From Datisca glomerata (Eukaryota; Streptophyta; Magnoliopsida; Cucurbitales; Datiscaceae), in the NCBI GenBank assembly GCA_003255025.1, contig QANY01007306.1, forward strand, positions 439,219-503,218: 64,000 nt of DNA. The letters run 5' to 3'. Every line of letters begins with the position of its first letter. Positions within the stretch are counted from its first letter, which is position 1. Below the pieces are notes generated by a model. It was given only the letters and a program-made list of their open reading frames with translations, was not told the DNA's origin and ran no database searches. The position numbers were made by a program, and so were the translations under genes. Below, one piece after another: positions 12,199-23,050 of this stretch.

Positions 12199-13182
12199 AT
12201 GTTCAACACAAATCTTAAACATCGAAGAATATATTCTTTTCCATTTCGAAGAAGAAATCGCCAATGGTTCTTATGAAAATCATAATTATGTAGATATCAA
12301 TGAAACTGCCAATTAACAGTTCATCTGGAGAGAGAAATAGGAAGCACACGATTAAACGAGTTCATCAAAACAGGAAAAATGGATCTCCTAATCCCTAAAA
12401 AAGTCTACATAAATTTCCTCGACATCAAACAATAAAATTAGAAGCCAGAAATTTCTCCAAATCCTAGAAATTTCCAGTTCGAAAAAGCTCAAAAAAATGT
12501 AGAAACGAGAAATCAACCAAAATGAGATCTTTTCGTGATTCGTTTATTATAATAAAATTAATTAAAAGAGAAGTCACGAAGAGTAGAGATCAAGCAGAAA
12601 TGAACAAGAATAAACAAAAATTAAACTAGCCACAAGGACAAATTCATACTAAAAAATACTAAAGAAAAAAATGATCTCACTGTGAAATACCCTCTAGCCC
12701 TAGGTTTGACAGATGACTAGGAGAGCTCCGATTGAAAGTGGTTCACCTCATGACAAAGAACGATGAGCTCAGGGCTGTGCTCATGCGTGCCCAAGTCGCA
12801 TGTAGAGACAGAGAGAGCGCTGGCAGAAATAGCTGAGAGATCGAGATAGCTCAGAGAGACAGAGATAGATGATTTACCACCGAGAGAGACTAGATTGTCG
12901 AGGGAGAGAGACCAGTGAGAGCGGATTGTCGAGGGACAGAGATGATTCAGAGAAGATTGTCGAGCTAGGGAGAGAGACGACGTCGAGACAAAACAGTGGG
13001 TAGGTTTGGTAAATGTTTCATCCCGCTCATTGTTTCTAAGTCCCGCGTCTCTAAAGATTTTTAACTTTTAACAAAAAAAAAATTACATGGTTCACAATAA
13101 CTCTTGTGTTTTGAGTTTTTTTATAGAAGAAGAATACAATCGTTGTATTAAAATCTTGTAAAATATCAGATTTGTTGTAGTG
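12199..13182. repeat. Right-terminal module of the A/B CACTA family (copy in B)
   Basis: About 1 kb aligns with 26189-27251 at the right end of element A, including runs such as ATGGATCTCCTAATCCCTAA and GGAGAGCTCCGATTGAAAGT. The shared module defines A and B as one family; the two copies differ by scattered substitutions and small indels. Confidence 0.85.
12680..13020 (-). promoter_or_regulatory. Putative 5'-UTR exon of element B reading inward
   Basis: Read on the minus strand, this is a CT-rich, GAGAGA-complement leader that ends at a splice donor (CACA then GTGAGATC at 12680). The copy in element A (about 26669-27060) has the stronger donor GTAAGATC at the same place. The module lies between the CACTA terminus and the captured helicase and HisRS exons and points toward them. 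It would therefore supply a promoter and first exon to a chimeric transcript. Transcription is inferred; no promoter element was firmly recognised. Confidence 0.45.
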
Positions 13183-13185
13183 TCT

Positions 13186-13925
13186 TATTTCTATTCCAAA
13201 GTATATCACATTATAAGTCATTAACTTTGTTGCTTCTCCTGTTCAAAATTTACATTTTGGCTATCAGTGCAAGCAAGCACAAACAACTCATTACAAGATA
13301 TAAATCAATTAGAAGAATTTGAGTTACTTGAGATTTGATTAATCATTATTTTAATATAGAGTTGAAATAAGCTAATCTCTTTGAAATTGATAGTTGGTGA
13401 AAAGCAACACTATTTGAAGCTTCCAATTATTACATAATTCTCATGTTGATCACTATTTGGTACGAAAGTGATCCTCATTCAAGCCTAAATCACCATAAAA
13501 TGTATCATAATAGAATCCATGTGATAGCATTTCAACATTTACAAGAAATAAAATTTTGAAGATGAAAAATGATATGTATTTAGCCATGAATATCCTCTTA
13601 AATAACAGTAAAGGTATATTACGTTACCTCTCATCTAGTTGTATAGGAGCCAATGCAAAGCTTGCAACCATTCCCCATTTCAACAGACTGCATCAGAGAC
13701 ATGTCAAGTTCAACCAAAGTATTAAAATATTGTAAAATGCCTAAATGAACTATAATTATAATGCCTGAGATTAAGTTCAACCAAAGCATTAAAACAATCT
13801 TGCCTTAATCTTTTTTTGTTCCTTCTACAAACCTGAAGCAGCCTTTACAATCATAACACATAGAACAATGAAACGTTGGGTTAACCTTATAAGGATCATA
13901 TCAAGAGAAAGAGAAAATTATTGAA
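13186..13925. other. Interior of element C right of B, no gene recognised
   Basis: AT-rich. A minus-strand stretch near 13640-13720 (LLKWGMVASFALAPIQLDE) looks peptide-like but was not identified; it may be a further captured exon or intron sequence. Confidence 0.35.
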
Positions 13926-14664
13926 AGGACCATTCCTGTATATCTCCATGCAATTTCCAAATACATGACTTGTTTTCAGCTAGGCATGCACTTGCTTTTG
14001 CAAATTTAGATGCTTCCTTTAACAATTATTGAACATGCTCAAATTTCAAAAGAAACAACCAATCATATTGGATAAGAAAAACACAATATAGACAACCTCC
14101 AATAAAAAGATCCCCATTTAAATGCTCCCAAGTTTATCAAATCCTTTGCCAAACCAAGCAGCGCAGGAGAGAGTCCAACTTGTGCAGAGATACTTTGAGG
14201 TGAGATTTCTAGAGCTTGTTGGAAGTGTTCAACTCCCTTTACAAAAGACATATCTTATTATGATATTTAAGCATCAAATTCATACATGATCAACTAGGAT
14301 ACAAACATGAGCATAGCTATGAGCAACTAATTTTTTAAGTCGGTAAAGTAACGTGTTCCCAAAAGAATAAGAGTTAGAGAACACAAAACAATTAGACTAA
14401 AGCAGTGTCCAACTGAATAAAGTGACTGATGGTTTAGTCCACTTTTGAAATAAGAAGAAACTTATTCCTTAAGATATCTAAAACTATTTTCTAACCTCTA
14501 AAAATTTCTGCTGCTTCTTCCTAACTAACCAAAACATACATCAAAGAGTTAAACACTAAGCTATTTTTCTACGTGGTGAAGAAACCAGGCACCAATGATA
14601 TGTTTCCACTTTCGATCAAAGCAAATACTCTACCATCTTCTAACTCAATGGCTCGCCCGTAGGA
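13926..14664 (-). pseudogene. Captured fragment of the TPR protein SKI3 (three exons)
   Basis: Three exon-like pieces lie on the minus strand. The first (14664 to about 14575) follows a CCAACAG acceptor and reads SYGRAIELEDGRVFALIESG. The second (about 14254-14097) reads FVKGVEHFQQALEISPQSIS and then LLGLAKDLINLGAFKWG, ending at a GTTGTC donor. A third (14016 to about 13937) reads [20 protein letters not shown] and then KLHGDIQ. The order and sequence match the tetratricopeptide repeat region of plant SKI3, the scaffold of the cytosolic SKI complex that feeds RNA to the exosome. Roughly 100 of more than 1,000 residues remain and a 1-nt insertion near 14110 breaks the frame. It lies in element C, separated from that element's other fragments by the nested element B. 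Confidence 0.8.
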
Positions 14665-14669
14665 CTGTT

Positions 14670-15590
14670 GGAATGAAAATGTATTAAGTTCTAAATTTAT
14701 TAAATTACAAATCCTTCAAACTCCCCAAAGGGAGGGCAAAAAAGTAGATAAGGAAATGAAGAATAAAAAACCCTAATAGATACTATAAACCTTAGTAGCA
14801 TGTGTAAGACCAATAAATTACGATATGCAGCAAGACAAACAGTAATAATAATCAATCCAATTCACAGTCTAGCGTTGGTTTCTAAAACATTTCGACCTCA
14901 AAGCACTGGAAAAGGTTAAAACAAAATATAAAACATGATAGGGTGGAAAACAACTAGGAGGGGAATAAAAATGTTAAAAATAAAAATCTAAATGGGTGAT
15001 TCACTCTCTATCATACAATAAATGAGAGAAAGAACTCTTCAATAAATCAGAAAAATCAAAAGCAAAAACAAAATAAACACGACTAGCCAAGTAAAATGGT
15101 GAAAGATATCATTAGTTTATATAAAATCTACTGTAATATAATAGCAAAATCAGCCTGAAAAGATTTCCAACTATTTTTTTATTAACAATGATGTTCTGGT
15201 CAATATGATCTCTACTACTCTTATATATAACAATAAGGCAGTAGCTAATGTAATATCTAGAAAATGTGTAACCACACGGCCATGATACAAACTGTTCACA
15301 AATAATTACCAACTGTACTAACCTTTTAAATTAGGTAAATCATGAAGTAAGAAAATTAAAAGTAAATATACTTTTAAAAACCAAATGTTGTAACCCTAAT
15401 TAACTCAGACAAATTTTCGCAGAAAAAAATAGAAAAATCAAACAAATATCACAAAAATAGACATGAATTAGAGATTGAAATCCACCTCACAAGAAAAAAC
15501 AATTGTTCTTAGATGCGAAATCGAAGTGGGAAGTGCTAGAAAACAAACCTGCGACACAATGCTGAAAGACAAAGATATGTAAAAGAGAGA
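14670..15590. other. Interior of element C, intron-like AT-rich sequence
   Basis: No coding similarity recognised on either strand. It lies between the SKI3 exons and the CT/GA-rich terminal module and may be intronic in a minus-strand transcript; splice-donor-like sites occur on the minus strand near 15490 and 15550. Confidence 0.35.
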
Positions 15591-15780
15591 GAGGGGGGGA
15601 GAGAGAGAGAAATGCGAGAGAAATTTGTTAGAAAAAGCTGCTACCTTGATATGTTGGGGCGACAGAGCTGCAAGAAGCTACCATAGAGAGGTTCACGAGA
15701 GAGAGCTGAAAGAGAGAGTTTCAACCAGCATTGTCCCTTGGATTCAACAATCGTAGAGAGAGGTGTTGAAGTTGAGATAG
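15585..15780 (-). promoter_or_regulatory. GA-rich terminal module of element C (5'-UTR-like)
   Basis: Includes a GA/G microsatellite (about 15583-15611) and repeated GAGAGAG runs, similar in character to the right-end modules of A and B. On the minus strand it is a CT-rich leader pointing toward the SKI3 exons. Gypsy D now separates it from the terminus at 25776. Confidence 0.35.
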
Positions 15781-15985
15781 TTTAGTTGAGAGGTTTAAGA
15801 AAAAGGGCTTTAATTGTGAGAGAGTCTAATTTTTTACAGGTTGGGTGTTTTTGTCCCCACACCCTATGCCCTGCAAAATTTAAGATTTTCTTACTTGAGA
15901 AAGAGAGCTTCACCTAGCTAGGAAAGCTTCATTCCAGAGAGACCCATTTGTGAGCTTTGTTGTGGAGAGATGAGAGAACAAAAGC

Positions 15986-16826
15986 TGAACAAGGAAAAAA
16001 TCAGCCAAGACGCGTGAACAATCCTGAGAGGACGCGTGGACCACGAACATGGCAAGATTGGGGGCGAAGCGGGAAAGAACGCATAAATCAGAGACCTCGT
16101 CAGAGCAAGAAAGAATACTGAAGCAGAAGACCTCGTTAGAGTAGGAAAGAATGCTGAAGCGGGATATTTCATCAGAACGGAAAGAATGCTGAAGCAGAAG
16201 ACCTCGCTTGAATGTGAAAGAAAGATGAAGTAGGAGACATCGCCAGAACGGAAAAGAACATTGAAGCGGGAGACCTCGTCAGAGTGAAAAATAACATTGA
16301 GGCGGGAGGCCTCGTTAGAAAAGGAAAGAAAGGATAAGGAGAAGAACGGAGACATGCGAAAATACCTGGAATGATATATAAATGATAGTGATTGATTGAG
16401 TAAAGTTGAAAAATACTCGAATGATACAGGTTGATTGACCACTAAGTGGCTGTGACTTATTGGCTCGAAGCAATAGAAAATCGCCAAGTGGCCGTGATTG
16501 ATTGACGGCTGAGCGAGACAGAAAGGAAAAAAAAGGCCATACCCAACAGAACGACCTCCACGAATGAGTATGATCCCTAGGCATAATAATAACTTCCTTT
16601 TTTATTTATTTATTTCTATTACTATTTTAATTAACTCATGGGATTTGAGAAGCCTATATAAAGTCCAATGTATTAGAGGAAGAAAAGATAAGGCAATACA
16701 ACTCTAATCCTGAGGTTCTCTCATTCTTCTCTTACTTTAAAATTCTCCTTCCTTTTTTCCATTGAACACTTATAAAAATTAGGCATTATCAATATTCTCC
16801 TGACCAAACAGAAAAAATCTTTTACA
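15986..16826 (+). repeat. 5' LTR of Gypsy D
   Basis: The 3' end (TTTACA at 16826) is set by alignment with the 3' LTR. The TG start at 15986 is proposed from the flanking near-duplication. It contains a TATA-like CTATATAAAG near 16652. Only about the last 540 bp are clearly alignable with the 3' LTR. Confidence 0.6.
16085..16330. repeat. 36-bp minisatellite in the 5' LTR of Gypsy D
   Basis: About seven imperfect units of 35-37 bp built on GAAGCGGGAGACCTCGTCAG followed by an AGAA-rich segment. The 3' LTR keeps only about one unit (near 24910-24945), so the array differs between the two LTRs. Confidence 0.85.
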
Positions 16827-16850
16827 TTTTGGTGCTTTCGTTGAGAGTAG
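16827..16850 (+). promoter_or_regulatory. Primer-binding-site region of Gypsy D
   Basis: The stretch TTTGGTGCTTTCGTTGAGAG immediately follows the 5' LTR end, where the tRNA primer site sits in LTR retrotransposons. I did not assign the tRNA. Confidence 0.55.
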
Positions 16851-16888
16851 AGAAACAACCTCAAAGACCCCCTCTAGAAAACCAAACC

Positions 16889-17973
16889 ATGCCTCGAACC
16901 AGGTCAAACACCACCCTCAACGAAGGGAACGAGAATGGGGATGAACAAGCAAATCACCTTACTCACCCAGCTGAGATGCTTCGGACCATCCTAAGCCGAA
17001 TGTAAGAAATGGAACAATGAAATGTTGAAACACTACACAAAAGCATGGCAGACAATACAGGAATAAATCGTTGCATTGTAATGGGACCTTGCACAAACAC
17101 GAGCAGAAGTCCGTCAGTAGGCTAACCGTGAGGGAAGGGAGAACTACCAAGAAGGAAATGAAGTCAGACGGGAAGGCAACAATGAAAATAGTAGGAACAT
17201 ACAGAATGAAGACATGGAGGTTTAGTCCAAGGAACACGAAAAAAAAGGAGGCGGAAGAAATTCACCCACCAAAAGTCATACGAAAGTTGTCATGGAAGAG
17301 ATGATGGAAAGAAAGATGATGAAACTCAGGAGCCTGGGAAACACAAGAAAAAGTGACCTAGAATCACTCCGCATAACCATATTATGTTCAGATCCTAGCC
17401 GCCCTGATTCCGAGAAAGTTCATGGTGCCTAAATTCAAATGTTATGAAGGGAAGTCTGACCCTGTAGATCATCTCAGATGGTTCAAGCAAGTCATGATGT
17501 TATACCAGCATAAAGACGCATTGATGTGCAGGATATTCCTGACAAGTCTAGACGGGACTACACTCAAATGGTATCACTCCCTCCCTGCTCAATCCATTAC
17601 TAACTTTACTGTCATGTCCACTGCCTTCTTGGTACAACACTCTACTCACTGGGCAGTGATGGAGGACTCAGACTACCTTCTGAAGATATCCGCCCAAAAG
17701 GAAAAAGAAACACTTCGGGAATACACTCGCAGATTCGAGGAGGAAATGGCCAAAGTGGAAAGTTGTGATGACAAAGTCGCGAGACTGACCTTTAGACGAG
17801 GGTTAGATCTAGAATCAGCATTCTTTCAAAATTTATCAACGATAAAGCCCTTAACTATAGCGGATACCTTCCAAAGAACGCAAGCATATATCACGTTGGA
17901 AGAAGAAAAAAGAAGTTTATTAAAACAGACGAGACAACGGATTAGCAAGTCAAAGAAAAAAGAGCGGAGTTGA
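16889..17973 (+). pseudogene. Gypsy D gag remnant
   Basis: The likely start (MPRTRSNTTLNEGNENGDEQ at 16889) runs into stops near 17005. The better preserved part (17422-17973) reads VPKFKCYEGKSDPVDHLRWF, then LDGTTLKWYHSLP and LREYTRRFEEEMAKVE. This is the Retrotrans_gag capsid domain of Tat-lineage elements. The product would form the virus-like particle. Multiple stops disable it. Confidence 0.8.
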
Positions 17974-18179
17974 AGTGTAGGCAGAAAACAGAATCAGAGA
18001 ACATAAAAAGAAGATGAGCAGGGAGACATCAAGAGCAACAGAATCGTCGCTCGAAGGAGACCTGCGGATGACATCCATCTTAGAGACAAGGTATACACCT
18101 CGTTGACTCTCTATAAACCAAGTCTTGGAGATGATAAAAGTAAAACCTTAGCTGAAAAAACCGACCCCATTTACAAGGG

Positions 18180-18700
18180 AACCAGACCATTCGTATAAGG
18201 ACAAATACTGCTTATTCCATAGGAGCAATGGACATTTTACAAAAGACTACTTCCAGCTAAAGGACTATGTGGGGAAACTGGTGAAAGAAGGATACCTTAA
18301 TCAATTTACGAAGAGAGAGGAACCATAGTAGGAAGCTGAAAGAGAAACCCATGATAGGGTTAAAAGGGATAACATGAAGCAGCGGCTCTGAGTAGTCAAC
18401 ACTATTATCATTTTAACTAAACTAGAAAGGACTAAAAGAAAAGAAAGGAAGTGTACAACTAAAATCCACTATTGGAAGGAACTTGGAAACAGGAAGGCGC
18501 CGCTAATGAAAGAGGGAAGCCCTCATTCATTTTTGGTAACACGGACTTGGAGAATGATGAGTGTCATAACGACGCTCTTGTCATCTAAATACAAGCAGGA
18601 AACTGACTTGTGAGAAGGGTGATGATCGACGATGGCAGTTCCATCAATATTCTCAATCGATCAACACTCGAAAAAATGTCTACGTGACAGCTACAAGGCC
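18180..18700 (+). pseudogene. Gypsy D zinc-finger-like segment and aspartic protease remnant
   Basis: A CLFHRSNGHFTKDYFQLKDY stretch (about 18200-18265) matches the Cys/His segment C-terminal to gag in Tat elements. A protease active-site-like MIDDGSSINILNRSTL follows (about 18621-18668), with the usual leading Asp-Gly/Asp-Ser pattern altered to DDGSS. Stops surround both, so no continuous frame survives. Confidence 0.7.
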
Positions 18701-19267
18701 CGCCACAGCCACTCGAAAGGATTGATCAACCTCCCAGTCAGCGTAGAACCATTCAATTAACTCAGTGAATTTATGGTGCTTGACATGTCGTCCCCTTACA
18801 ATGCTATTTTAGAGAACCTGGGTACATAAAATGAAGGCAGTATTATCCACCTACTACCAAATGCTAAAATATCCATCCCTTGGAGGAATAAAAAATATAA
18901 AAGGAGACCCAGCTACTGCCAAGATCTACACTGTGACCGCATTGGAATCAGCGAGAAAATGGAAGATGGCAAAAGTGGAAGAAAAGTTGGTGGATGAAGA
19001 TGAGAAATAGCAATCACAGAAGGATGCACAGGTGGGCCCTAGGTACGAGGGAGGAGAAGAAATAGAACCTATTTGCTTAGATGAAGAAACACAAAAAATG
19101 ACAAATATTGGGGCCCACTTGGAGGAAAAGGAGAAGGAAATGTTGACAGACTTTCTACGGAGAAACAATGACATTTTGGCAGCCACCGCTTAGGAGATGC
19201 AAGGTATACCAAAAAATATAATTTGTCATAAACTGAATACTAACCCTTTAGTTAAACCAGTAAAGCA

Positions 19268-20230
19268 GTGAAAAAAAAAGTTTCACACCAGAAAAAAAAC
19301 ATGGCCATTAAAGAAGGAGTTGACAAACTACTAAAGGAGGTAGATTACCCAGAATGGCTCGCTGACGTTGTTATGATAAAAAAGAAAAGCAGGAACTGGA
19401 GGATTTATGTAGACTTCACAGATCTAAACAAGACTTGCCCAAAAAGACGAATATCTTTTACCCAGAATAGATCAGATGGCGGATGCCACCCCAGGACACA
19501 AACTTCTGAGCTTCATGGATGGCTTTTCATATATAACTAAGTGAAAATGTTCCAGTCTGACCAGGAGAAAACATTTTTCATAATTAAACATGAAACTTTT
19601 TGTTATAAGGTAATGCCTTTTGGTTTAAAAAAAATGCGGGTGCAACCTATCAAAGGTTGTTAAATAGAATCTTCTGAGAACAGATTGGAAAAACCATGAA
19701 AGTTTACTTAAACGACATGCTGGTGAAGAGTTGAGAGCGCAATGATCACATCGAAACCCTTTGTGATGCCTTCTCCATCCTAAGGAAAAATTTCGATGAA
19801 GTTAAATCTAGAAAACTGCACATTTGGAGTGGCGGCTAGAAAATTCCTCGGCCACTTAGTTACGCAACGAGGAATTGAGGTCAACCCAGATCAAGTAAAA
19901 TCATGATGGAGATGAAATCCCCATGAAATCGAAATGAAATACAAGGTTTAACGAGAAGGTTGGCGGCATTGAATAGATTCCTTTCAAGATCAACCGACAA
20001 GTGTAAGCCATTCTTCACAAAGCTAAGGAAGAATTTAGCGGACAGATGGGATGACGAGTGTGAGGAAGCTCTTAGTAAGATAAAATAGTACTTGACAACT
20101 CCACCATTATTGTCAAAACTGAAGCTGGTGGAACCTTTGTACTTATACGTAGCCATCTCACAAACTGTCGTCAGTGCTGTTCTTATCAGAGAAGAAGAAA
20201 GGAAGCAGACGCCGATATACTTTATCCGTA
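19268..20230 (+). pseudogene. Gypsy D reverse transcriptase remnant
   Basis: Recognisable RT blocks are YPEWLADVVMIKKKSRNWRI and then VDFTDLNKTCPK (about 19345-19440). After a frameshift come CYKVMPFGLKK (about 19600), GATYQRLLNRIF and MKVYLNDMLVKS (about 19697-19730). The catalytic YVDDM box reads YLNDM, so the first catalytic Asp is replaced by Asn. Several stops and frameshifts are present. Confidence 0.8.
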
Positions 20231-23050
20231 AAAGTCTGGTGGCAACGGAGACCCGTTACAAAAGGATGGAAAAATTAATATTGGTTGTTTTAGTAGCCGC
20301 AAGAAAACTAAGACCCTACTTTCAGGTATACACCGTAATGGTATTGACAAATTCACCAATTAGAAGTCTCGTGCATTCAGCCAAACTAAGCGGAAGAAGG
20401 GCAAAGTGGGCAATCAAGTTAAGCCAATACGAGATCCACTACAAACTGTGAACATCAATTAAAGGGCAAACCTTAGCCGATTTTATGGCAGACTTTACAT
20501 TTGATGTCGAGGAGGAATCAGAAAGTGGACAACAAGTAATAAAAAAAAGGACATGGGAGTTATATGTTGACGAAGCATCAAACAATAAAGGAGCCGAAGC
20601 GGGAGTGGTACTACGAACTCTATTTGGTGAAACATTCGAACACTCCATCTCATTTGGATTCAATGCCTCAAACAATGAAGTTGAATACGAAGCCCTGATA
20701 GCCGGAATCACTCTGTTACGGGAATTAGAGGTAAGAAAAATAAAAATATTTTGTGACTCAATGTTGGTAGTAAAGTAGGTAACATGGGAGTTCCCGACAA
20801 AGGATGAAAGAATGATTAGTTACCTACAACAGCCAAAGGGATTGCTCAAGCAACTAAAAAGTTTCAAGATCCACCATGTCCTAATAGCAAAAAATGGGCA
20901 CGCGGACACATTGGCTAAATGGGCACGCGAACGCATTGGCAAAAGTCTGGTGGCAGCGGAGACCCGTTACAAAAGGATGGAAAAATTAATATTGGCTGTT
21001 GTAGTAGCCGCAAGAAAACTAAGACCCTACATTCAGACATACACCATAATGGTACTGACAAATTCACCAATTAGAAGTCTCGTGCATTCACCCAAACTAA
21101 GTGAAAGAATGGCAAAATGGGCGATTAAATTAAGCCAATACGAGATCCACTACAAACTGTGAACATCAATTAAAGGGAAAGCCTTAGCCGATTTTGTGGC
21201 AGACTTTAGGTTTGATGCTAAAGAGGAATCAGAAAGTGGACAACAAGTAATCAAAAAAGGGACATGGGAGTTATATTTTGACGGAGCATCAAACAATAAA
21301 GGAGCCGAAGCGAGAGTGGTACTACGAACTCTATTTGGCGAAACATTCGAACACTCCATCTCATTTGGATTCAATACCTCAAACAATGAAGCTGAATACG
21401 AAGTCCTGATAGCCAGAATCACTCTGTTATGGGAACTAGAGGTAAAATCAATAAAAATATTTTGTGACTCAATGTTGGTAGTAAAGTAGGTAATATGGGA
21501 GTTCACGACAAAGGATGAAAGAATGATTAGTTACCTACAGCAGGCAAAGGGATTGCTTGAGCAACTAAAAAGTTTCAAGATCCACCATGTCCTAATAGCG
21601 AAAAATGGGCACGCGGACGCATTGGCTAAACGGGCACGCGGACGCATTGGCAAAAGTCTGGTGGCAGCGGAGACCCGTTACAAAAGGATGGAAAAATTAA
21701 TATTGGATGTTGTAGTAGCCGCAAGAAAACTAAGACCCTACTTTCAGGCATACACCATAATGGTACTGACAAATTCACCAATTAGAAGTCTCATGCATTC
21801 ACCCAAACTAAGCGAAAGAATGGCAAAGTGGGCAATCGAGTTAAGCCAATACGAGATCCACTACAAACTATCAACATCAATTAAAGGGTAAGCCTTAGCC
21901 GATTTTGTGGCAGACTTTACGTTTGATGCCAAAGAGGAATCAGAAAGTGGACAACAAGTAATCAAAATATGGACATGGGAGTTATATGTTGACGGAGCAT
22001 CAAACAATAAATGAGCCGAAGCGGGAGTGGTACTACGAACTCTATTTGGCGAAACATTTGAGCACTCCATCTCATTTGGATTCAATGCCTTAAAAAATGA
22101 AGCTGAATACGAAGCCCTGATAGCCGGAATCACTCTATTACGGGAACTAGAAGTAAAAAAAATAAAAATATTTTATGACTCAATGTTGGTAGTAAATTAG
22201 GTAACATAGGAGTTCACGATAAAGGATGAAAGAATGATTAGTTACCTACAGCAGGCAAAGGGATTGCTCAAGCAACTAAAAAGTTTCAAGATCCACCATG
22301 TCCTAATAGGGAAAAATGGGCACGCGGACGCATTGGCTAAACGGACACGCGAACGCATTGGCAAAAGTCTGGTGGCAGCGGAGACCCGTTACAAAAGGAT
22401 GGAAAAATTAATATTGGCTGTTGTAGTAGCCGCAAGAAAACTAAGACCCTACTTTCAGGCATACACCATAATGGTACTGACAAATTCACCAATTAGAAGT
22501 CTCGTGCATTCACCCAAACTAAGCGGAAGAAGGGAAAAGTGGGCGATCAAGTTAAGCCAATACGAGATCCACTACAAACTATGAACATCCATTAAAGGGC
22601 AAGCCTTAGCCGATTTCGTGGCAGACTTTATGTTTGATGCCAAGGAGGAATCAGAAAGTGGACAACAAGTAATCGAAAATGGGACATGGGAGTTATACGT
22701 TGACGGAGCATAAAATAATAAAGGAGCTGAAGCGAGAGTGGTACTATGAACTATATTTGGCAAAACATTCGAACACTCCATCTCATTTGGAATCAATGCC
22801 TCAAACAATGAAGCTGAATACGAAGCCCTGATAGCTGGAATCACTCTGTTATGGGAACTAGTGGTAAAAAAATAAAAAAAATTTGTGACCCAATGTTGGT
22901 AGTAAAGTAGGTAACATGGGAGTTCACGACAAAGGATGAAAGAATGATTAGTTACCTATAGCAGGCAAAGGGATTGCTCAAGCAACTAAAAAGTTTCAAG
23001 ATCCACCATGTCCTACGAGCGGAAAATGGGCACGCGGACGCATTGACTAA
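20230..23050 (+). repeat. Four tandem copies of a 711-bp RNase H segment in Gypsy D
   Basis: The phrase AAAAGTCTGGTGGCA begins at 20230, 20941, 21652 and 22363, a spacing of exactly 711 bp (237 codons) each time. Every unit encodes, in one frame, the end of the retroviral-type RNase H (ETRYKRMEKLIL, ARKLRPYFQ, LTNSPIRSLVHS), then a full second RNase H (TWELYVDGASNNKGAEA, NEAEYEALIAGITLL, KIFCDSMLVVK, KNGHADALAK). Each junction fuses GHADALAK to RIGKSLVAAETR through a short repeated GCACGCGGACGCATTGGC. The last copy is cut short near 23050. All units share a stop after MLVVK and most a stop after HYKL. Copies 2-4 resemble each other more than copy 1. Confidence 0.93.

Larger units (their letters stand above)
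8161..13182. mobile_element. CACTA element B (Pack-CACTA) nested in C, carrying helicase and HisRS fragments
   Basis: The left end is CACTACAAGAAATATGACAT and the reverse complement of the right end is CACTACAACAAATCTGATAT. The flanking triplet is tct on both sides (8158-8160 and 13183-13185), a perfect 3-bp target duplication. The 5.0-kb element belongs to the same family as A: about 190 bp at the left end and about 1 kb at the right end are clearly alignable. No transposase is present. Its interior holds exons and introns of two unrelated host genes, a DEAD-box RNA helicase (11412-11924) and histidyl-tRNA synthetase (9340-10883), both on the minus strand. They lie downstream of a minus-strand 5'-UTR-like module at the right end. 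Confidence 0.88.

Noticed and set aside
17071..17304. Plus-strand 77-codon frame in Gypsy D
   Set aside because: Lys/Glu-rich out-of-frame reading of the gag region, with no similarity to gag; the real gag resumes at 17422.
20439..22844. Repeated minus-strand open frames in the 711-bp array
   Set aside because: They recur because the unit recurs; the plus strand carries clear RNase H motifs, so the minus frames are shadows.
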